Shown one piece after another: positions 29,001 to 38,000 of a DNA stretch of 64,000 nt. The notes under the pieces are model-generated. The model did no database searches and was not told the origin of the DNA. It saw only the letters and a list, made by a program, of their open reading frames with translations. Position numbers and translations under genes: made by a program. Every line of letters begins with the position of its first letter. The first letter of the stretch is position 1. The DNA is taken from assembly GCA_032622095.1 (NCBI GenBank), contig CP136069.1:109214278-109278277 (forward strand), in the 5' to 3' direction. Origin of the DNA: Siphonodentalium dalli (lineage: Eukaryota > Mollusca > Scaphopoda > Gadilida > Siphonodentaliidae).

Positions 29001-32000
29001 TAATGAAAAAGCTTATCGGACCGATTTCCGATTCCGATGTTTATATATATTGTGCGTTTGTTCCTATAATGGACTTATATACACCCAATGCACTCCATAT
29101 CCCGCATAGTTTCAAAGCCAAATACATCAAAGAAATATATACACACTGTCGTGACAGTATTTCTGCCGACGTCGGTTGTGTGCTTCCTTTGATGTATACC
29201 GGTAGTTGCTTTGACAAAGAGATCAAAGGTGCCGACTCAGAGTAACGTTATGACCGTGTGTGGAACACTTGCATGCGGAGTAAAAGTCTTGATTGAATAC
29301 TTGTAAGTTGCAACAATGTATGGAATGGCGATGATTAATAACTAAATTTTGATTGATGGATAATAATTGCTGTCATATTTGTCTGAGATTTCCCAAGTTT
29401 CCATTGGTCACACCTTTTATCTTTTAACAACTCGGAAGCTTTTATAGTTCCGCCTGCTCAATTTTTGTTTCGCAAGTTCAACGTGGAGCTAAGCGTATTT
29501 CATAGAATACGTTGTACAGACGAAAAAGCTAATTATGCCCATACTAACGTTGATCGTTATTGAAGACAGTTCTGATAACAACTGTATTAATTCATTCAGT
29601 GTGCTTCAAGTTATTGACATAGCATGTGACATCACATGACAAGTGCTCTAGAGGAAGCCTCACTGTAATCAGGTCAGCTTTTTAATTAAAGCTTTCTTTG
29701 AATCTATTTCGTGTCAACGCGATTGAACCAATAACTTCATATTACACGGGATGTCGGGCATGTGTATTGCCATTCTTATAATATGTCATCATATCAGACT
29801 GCTTTGATGATGCCAATGGCTTCTTTTTAGGCTGTTACAACTGCGTTCTACATTCAATACTACAGTTGTATTGCGTATGTTTATTAAAGCGTGCACATTG
29901 CGCTTAGATACTAGAACGTTTTTATTTATTTTGACAATCGGTAAAAGCCGATGTTCAACTGCGAGGTACGATTAATTTCTGATCGGCTATTATCGGCCGA
30001 TGGCCGATTCTGATTCCGATTATCGGAACATCACTACCACACTTTGAAGAAAGAATTACACGCCGTAATAATCTTCTGCGCTTTAATATACAGTCAGTTA
30101 AGGCACTTATATTTGGGGACCCGAACTTAGAACAATTATAAACTGAACATATCTTTCAAGCTGTGAAAAATTACTTACGAGATACAACTCAAGAGGAAAA
30201 TCCGACAAAGTTCTGTTAAGACACTCGAATCATTTGAATGCAAATTGTACAAATGTTAACAATGCACCATTCTGTATCACATGTTAACTGTATCACAATT
30301 AAAACAGCTACTTGAAATCATTAATGAAATTCATTAGAATTGGTGGGGTGCTGAGACTACACACTATACTTCAATTAATATACAATGATACACTGTATGT
30401 ATACACTTGTACATTATGTTATACCTATCGTGTTGACAACCCACATTATTATGTATCAGTGTTAAAACGGAAATTGGGAGAGGGGGTTATGTATAAGTGG
30501 ATCGCACTTGTCCTCCAATCCCAATATGTATTGTTATATACTTATTGGTAATAAATATGTTTAAACCAAATTCGGTTAGGTAATATTCCTCATGGGGAGT
30601 GGTGTCGCGGTGATCGTATGGTATACATAGGGTCGTGGTCCGGTTTGACCACTTGTTTGTCCGTCCGTCTGTCTGTAGACACTTTACGCATGGTGCTATC
30701 ACTGACCTATTTTCACGCTGATCGGTGCCAAATGTTGTGCATGAATTTCTCTGCACCAAATACAAAACGAAGTCGATTATGGGCTTGATCCGATAAATTT
30801 TAAAGGATTATGCCCCCTTTGCCGTTGAAATCATGCATGCTTCGACAATTCAACCATTTTTCAGCTGTTAGGTTCCATAAACTTGGTCTGAGTTTCTCAA
30901 CGCACGACTACAGATTGAGTTCGAATATGGTTTGATCCGATATTCTTCATGACGTTCCGCCCCTTTGATTATTTTCTTCCTGTCTGACAATATATCTTAG
31001 TTACACAGTATGCACTGTCCCGGTAGACTGTTATAAACCAGGTTTACAATGCCATGCAGTTTTTCCCCACATGTGTGTTGGCCGTCAGATGCGATATCAT
31101 TGAGGGGAAGGTTTCTGCTATCATTTTTATACGCATGGTTATTTCCATTGCAGCTTGAGGCCTAACCTGGTTTTACTGTTTAGCAGCATTACTGTTGGTG
31201 GTTAATGCAGTGATTGTGTTAAGTAGATGGTTGGTTGCATCAGCTACCCTAGTTGGTGTGGGCGCTCGCCATGATGTACCGGTGGGTTTTGGTGCATCAT
31301 TCGGTGGTCTCCGGGCTATAACGGTCGCCATCCGGTACGGCGTGCTGGCCGGGGCGTCGGTTACGCCTCTTTTTCTGACCTTAGTACTTGTTTTCTCCTT
31401 TTTTTCAGATGCCAAACGCGACAGCAATGACCAGACACCGATTAGTACCCGATGTCCCGGTGGACGTGGTTGGACCATCGCGGGTGACCAGGCATGCATT
31501 ACCAGCCGGCAACCCTGCCCGTTCGAAGGGGATGCCCGCCAGGAGTGGTACATATTCTACGGCCGCGCCTACAATTGTTCGTCCCGTACGGCCGCGGGTC
31601 ACGCGTGTGCCTGGCAGTGTGCGTCATAGGTCGGTGCGGTCGACTACAGCTTCATCGGTTGGTGCGAGATCGTCGCGTGGTCGGGCGCGTGCTGTGGTCA
31701 TGCCCGAGGAGGTTGCATCGGTGGCTGCTTCGGCCGATATTCGCAGGGAAGCCGAGTAGTGTGTTTTCCAGGCCAGGATAGCGGGCCTCTCCTCTCAATC
31801 CCGTTAGTGCATTCTGCAGAGGACAAGGCGCGTCTGGCTCCACAATTGCAGGACGCATGGCTGGGACTTGGTGGCATCGTCTCCCCTTCAGGGTGCCGCG
31901 GTCCCTCGTCGGCATTAGGACAGCCACAGACTAACGCTACCGTGGCTTCTGATCTCGAAATTCCACCGGCTAGCCCCATGGGCCGACCCGGAACCGACTC

Positions 32001-35000
32001 CGTTGCCTGCGTCGCTGACCATCGACACCTTGTGGGAACTATGACTCGGCTACTCGATGCTGCCCTTACTTGTTCATCTCGGCAGTATACGCCCGGCACT
32101 GGGGTTTTTTTGTTTCAGTTTGCTTCCCGCTTTAACGTCCGACCGTATCCGCCCGTTAACGTGAGCACGCTGGGGCTCTTTCTCGCACATCTTTTCCAGA
32201 TCGGGTATAGCGCCGCCACGGTGCGTAGTGTTTTGTCGGTCATCGCATATCGGCACAAAATTCAGGGCTTAGCGACTCCCACTACACATTTCCGGATTCA
32301 CAAAATGCTCACGGGCTTTCAACGCTTGCGACCAATTACTCTTCCCATGTTACACTCTATGATCGCTGTATTGCCCTGTTGCGTGGCATCACACACTGAA
32401 TTGTCCTTTTCCGCGCACTATTCGTATTCGCGTTCTACGCGCTGGCCCGTGTCTGCGAACTGTGCACGTCACTCTCTGCGCCTCATCTAAATGTCCTGCT
32501 CTGTTCTGATGTTACGGTCACGCCCGCCTCCATCGACATCTGCTTCCGGCATTTCAAGCACAGTGTTAATAAATTGCCCCCAGTGGTCGCCATTGGCAAG
32601 TTAGCGGAACCAACCTTTTGTCCGCTTCGCCTAATATCCGTCTTCACTAAACATCACGGTTCAACGGCGGGCCCTTTCTTCTGCTCACCGGATGGTCGGG
32701 GCATTACACGAGCGCATTTCAATGCCGTTCTCCGGAGGGTGTTGTCATTTCTGCGACTGGATGACCGGGATTTCAAGTCTCATTCCTTTCGGATAGGAGG
32801 GGCGTGCTTGGCAGCATCGCGGGGTTACTCCGATGAACAAATCCGGATGCTCGGGCGCTGGAACTCCGACGCGTTTCGTAAGTACATCCGTCCTCCGCCG
32901 TTGTCATAACAAGAGTTCCGCGATTGCACGTTTCCGTTCGTGTGTCTTGCCACCAACGTATAGCACAGTCACAGCGGCCGAGCGGGCACCCTTCCATCAT
33001 TGCCGGGCGTCGTTATCTACAGTTCCGTTTGCCGACTCGACGGGCACGCTCAGTCCGATTTCCTGCGACTGGGAGGGGTTTGGTAGGGTTATCCGGCCTG
33101 TAAGTCGTGTCGCAGCATGCGTGGGGGATCTCGCTGCCTGGTCTCTCCCTGTCCTTTTTTTTCTGTTTTCCGAACCCCCATAATTTTCCGTTCCGAGCGG
33201 GGCACGAGCGTTGTCCGCGTATGCGCTACACAGTTTACATGGCCCTCTTAATTTTTTTAAGCGCTCATCAGTCTCTGGTAGCGCCGGTTTCACTGTTCCA
33301 GTGATGGTTTTTTGGTTATTTATTTTTCACTGTCTAGTGATGGTGGTGGTGCTATTTTTTTCTTTTTTTTTTCATGCGCTCACCAGCCTCTGGTAGCGCC
33401 GGTTTCACTTTTATAGTGATGGTTTTTTGGTTGCGCTCACCAGTCTCTGGTAGCGCTGGTTTCACTGTTCCAGTGATGGTTTTTTGGTGGTTAATATTTT
33501 TTTTTTTAAGTGCTCATCAGTCTCTGGTAGCGCCGGTTTCACTGTTCCAGTGATGGTTTTTTGGTTGTTAATATTTATTTTTTTTAAGCGCTCATCAGTC
33601 TCTGGTAGCGCCGGTTTCACTGTTCCAGTGATGGTTTTTTATTTCTTTAATTTTCACTGTTTACAGTGATGTTTTTTTTGGTTCTTTATTTTTCACGGTT
33701 GGTTTTTTGGTGATTTTTTTTCTCGCGCTCATCAGTCTCTGGTAGCGCCGGTTTCACTTTTATAGTGACTGTTTTTGGTGGGTTTTTTTCAGCGCTAATC
33801 AGTCTCTGGGGTTGCGGTGGGTTTTCTCATTTCCCCGCCCTGGCGTTGCGTAATTTTACACTTTCTTTTTATAGGTGGGTTATTTTCTCAGTCTTTCTAC
33901 TGGTATTTTATTGGCTTCTGGTGGGTGTATGCCGAGCTCGCGTCCAACACTTCACTCGGCAAGTGGCGTGGTACACCCAGGTTGCATATTGTTCAATCGG
34001 GGCCGCGCCACATGCCGATGGTTGTCATAATTTCGGTAATTCGATTAAAGTCTTAGTCTTTAATTATTTAGCCCACCAGTGGTACCCCGGGAATTGTCGT
34101 AAAGTAGGGAGATAGGATATCAATATTATTTTTGCCAACTTTTGAAAACTAAAATATGATGGGAAATTATAAGGATTTGAAAACATGTCCTGTTTGCTGT
34201 ATGATATTTAATGTTCTGAGTTACAAATTACTCGTCATGTGAACTCATTTACCGAATATTTCTGAAATGCATTGAGATTTGTTGAAATGAGCCCTGTGAC
34301 ATAGTCCATTTACACACATAAAAATAAACAAAAAAGTCCAATAACTCTGCTTATAATATCCGGCCTGACCTGGTTTGCGAACTTGTTCTAGATACTGGTC
34401 AAGTGAACTCATATACCAAATATCTTTGAAATCCGTTGAGATTTGTGGAAATGAGCTCTGTGACGTCGTCCATTTGCACACAAAAAAATAAACAAAATCC
34501 AATAACTCTGCTTAAAATATCCTGCCGGACCTGGTTTTTGAACTCGTTCTAGATACTGATCATGTGAACACAAATAACAAAAATCTTTGAAATCCATTGA
34601 CATTTGCGAAATGAGCCCTGTGACGTTGTATATGCTATTTGGTAAATTCGACAAAAATAATAAACAAAGTCCAATAACTCCGGTAAAAATAACCGGCCAG
34701 ACCTGGCATGCGAATTCATTCTAGGTAATGGTCAGGTGAACTCATATACCAAATATCTTTGAAATCCGTAGAGATTTGTGGAAATGTGGGTTTAATGTGA
34801 TATAATGATATATTACATAGTATTTTGGCAGATACAAGCATATGCTATACTATTTTTCAAACAAGCTGATAAACTCAATTGTGTCCAAACTCACAGCTGT
34901 TTGCTCTAACATTCTGACCAAAATTGTCAGTCCAAGGAATCTCCAAGGTGTATGGACTTGTGTATTCCATTAACCTCCGACTGGCAACTTTGGTTAGAAT

Positions 35001-38000
35001 GTTATTGAAAACTATTGAGTATTTCCAAACAAATAATTAAGGTATCAACTTGTTTTAACGAGAGGCCGATCACGATCGGCAGATGTTTAACCCATACCTT
35101 GGCGATAGCGATAGCCATAACTGATAATTTGTCAAAGATATGATCACAGGAATTAATCCATATATCAGTACCCAACTTGAAATCAAAAGCTCAAATAATT
35201 TGTCTTAAGAAAGGGTTAAAATATTTGGGATGGGGAGGAGTAGTTTTAAATCTCATAACTCTGTCCCTATTCACCCAAGGACCTCTCACTGTGAGATCCA
35301 ATGGTTTAGTGATTTCGGAGGACATGTTTAGGAGTTTAAGTTAACTCATTGGAAGCAAAAGTGATAAATCCCTATCTTTGCCACTTTTGCCACTTTTGAC
35401 ATGCCAGCTATTCAAAATTTATTCACTTCTAAAGAGAAATTATAATTTGTTGACAAGCCAGACTGCTTAGAACGACATACATGTAGGGGATTCCATCTCA
35501 TATTTAAATGGTAATTTAATTACCACCCCGTTCCCCCATTCTCCCCAGTTATTTGTTTATCAAACATGGACAGATATAAGATCAGATCTGACCTGTGTAT
35601 TAAATAAGATTAAGTGTTTCATAACAGGGGTGTATGGTTTACAAAAATATATGTAGTTTATACAATTCAAAAGTATTATCTATATAATGTTATACAGACA
35701 TAATATGATGAGGATGCTGGCCCCTATGACCACTAAAGCGTTCATATAAAAAACGTAAGTTAGCCCTCAATTAAATGGTTACACACATCACAATGTTTTA
35801 CAAGTAGCTTGGACACTAAAAGCCACAACCTTCAATGTTAATCTTCTAAGTGCTCTGTAGCCCCTAAAATTCAATCAACCATGAAAATATGAACAAATGG
35901 GAAAATAAGGTTCCTGGAAATACTAATATCTACCATATTGATTTTCAAAACAAGTCATCACTTACAATAGTCATGTATATTTATCTGCCTGTTTCCCATT
36001 GCATAGATAAATCATATTGGCTATCAGCTGTTATTTTAATTTCAAATTTAAAGCACGTGTCTGAAGGGTTAATATATTTTTCAAAAATCAATTAAATCAG
36101 TCAATACCAAAATTGATAGAAGTGAATAGTGTGCAAAGATACCCAATCGATATTAAGAGATATGAGGAAGAGTCCATGTACATTATAGCATGTGTCTATG
36201 GAAACCTTGGAAAGGGTTAATTATTTTTGAAGCAAATTAATGGAATTTAGAAGACACTTATATAGGTGAGGGGGGCCCTTATCTCACCCTGTAATGAAAT
36301 GTCAAGAATAGGAGAAACACCAGTCTTATGCTGCCATTAATCAATTTGACAGTTAGAATAAACAAACAGCCAGCCACCAGTATTGTTTATCTTGACCCAC
36401 CATAGCTCTGTATCATATGTCATCACTCATTTCATAACAGATTTCACTTGGAATGACAACATCTATAAAATGTCCTCTCATATAATCTGGATGTTGGATG
36501 ATCACATGGTAATTTATTGATATCATTATATTACATGAAACTATTGCAATAAAATCTTCATATTTTCAAAACCAGATATCACACCTAATTAATCGTATAA
36601 AACTAAAATAAATGAAAGTGTCAATTTTTTTTTTTTTATTGTTTATATTAAAGTTCAAACAAAATTGAATATTTGTATATGCTAAATTTAGTAAGGAGCT
36701 AAATATAAAAAAATTGATTTTTTTTTGGATTTTTTTTTCTCCTTTAAAATTAATTGGATCAAACCCAAATTCGCACTCGATCTGTATTTTGGGCTGAGAA
36801 ACCCATATACAAAATTTGGTTCCGATCGGATAGAAAATGTTTGAGTTATCGCATTACTCGTAAAGTGTCTACGGACAGACAGACGACCAGACAGACGGAC
36901 GAACGACGAGTGGTCAATCCGGACAACGACACTATGTTTACCATACTATGGTATGGGTAAACATAAAAATGAACTAGCATATATTCGTAACAGTCAAATT
37001 CTATGTTTTGTGTCAATTCATCATATATTATGTTTTTCTGTGTTTCACCAACCTTGAAACCACGTGATTCCCCACCATAACAGTAGTTTATATTAAAGAC
37101 TAAACATAGGCTGAAAAGATCTTTATTGAATGTAATGCAAGTTGTTTGGAAGATATGTGAACTATACAAGGAAGTTTATATTCCATAAGTCTTAGATAAT
37201 TTGTGCCTTCATTTTTTTGGAATCACGTGGGTACCAAAATAGTCACATAACTTAAAATGCTCACCTCTGAAGTTCGGAATTTCTGGAATAGTGTCTGTGA
37301 TGTTATTTTGCATCAGCAGACAAAATAAAACTATTCAGCGGTATTCATTTCTTAATACTTTGCCTCTTTTGTGGACTATTGTTCCTGGACTATTGGAATA
37401 AGAATGTTTTCAGTTGCCTTTTGAAGTTGTATAATAGCACCCCCCTTATAACATGTAATCCCTTCAGGAAATTGGAGATAATTCCTTAATGAGAATACTG
37501 GTAACTATTATTCCCCTTGCACCACATACATAAAACTCACCTCTGTTTTTCTGTATATTTCACCATCATGGGAGACAATTCATACATGAAGAACACACCA
37601 GGCAAACCCTGCTCTCCCAGCAAGTTGCCAACAGTTTTGGAATGTTTTGTTACAGAATACTGATTTGTAAAAACTGTCTGAAAGCAGAGGCAATATAAAA
37701 TATAAACAAGTACATGAGTAATTGTTATACACAAATATAACATATTTTCAGAATTTTATTTCTGGTCTTTAAAAGGATATTATTTTCAGAAATGCAGATT
37801 TTATTAGAGATCTACATTTATTTCTAGAGATAGTTCTAGTTTGTTAGAATGTCACAGATTTGTTCATTGAACTTATTACATGATCATTCCTATCAATTTA
37901 ACTTTACAGTGCTACTCTGCCAACAGTCTGTTTACGACATCTGAAAAAATGATTTATTCCCATCTATGTGGAGCTCTGTGGTCCAGTGGTTAGCGTGATA

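Noticed and set aside
31195-31629. Membrane-like ORF upstream of the recombinase
   Set aside because: Overlaps the Arg/Ser-rich reading in another frame and runs through a likely splice-acceptor tract. No family resemblance.
37250-37312. Possible extra exon on the minus strand with a GTGAGC donor after AACTTCAGAG
   Set aside because: The flanking ERGIC3 exons already join in phase without it, and its reading (TIPEIPNF) has no counterpart in the protein.
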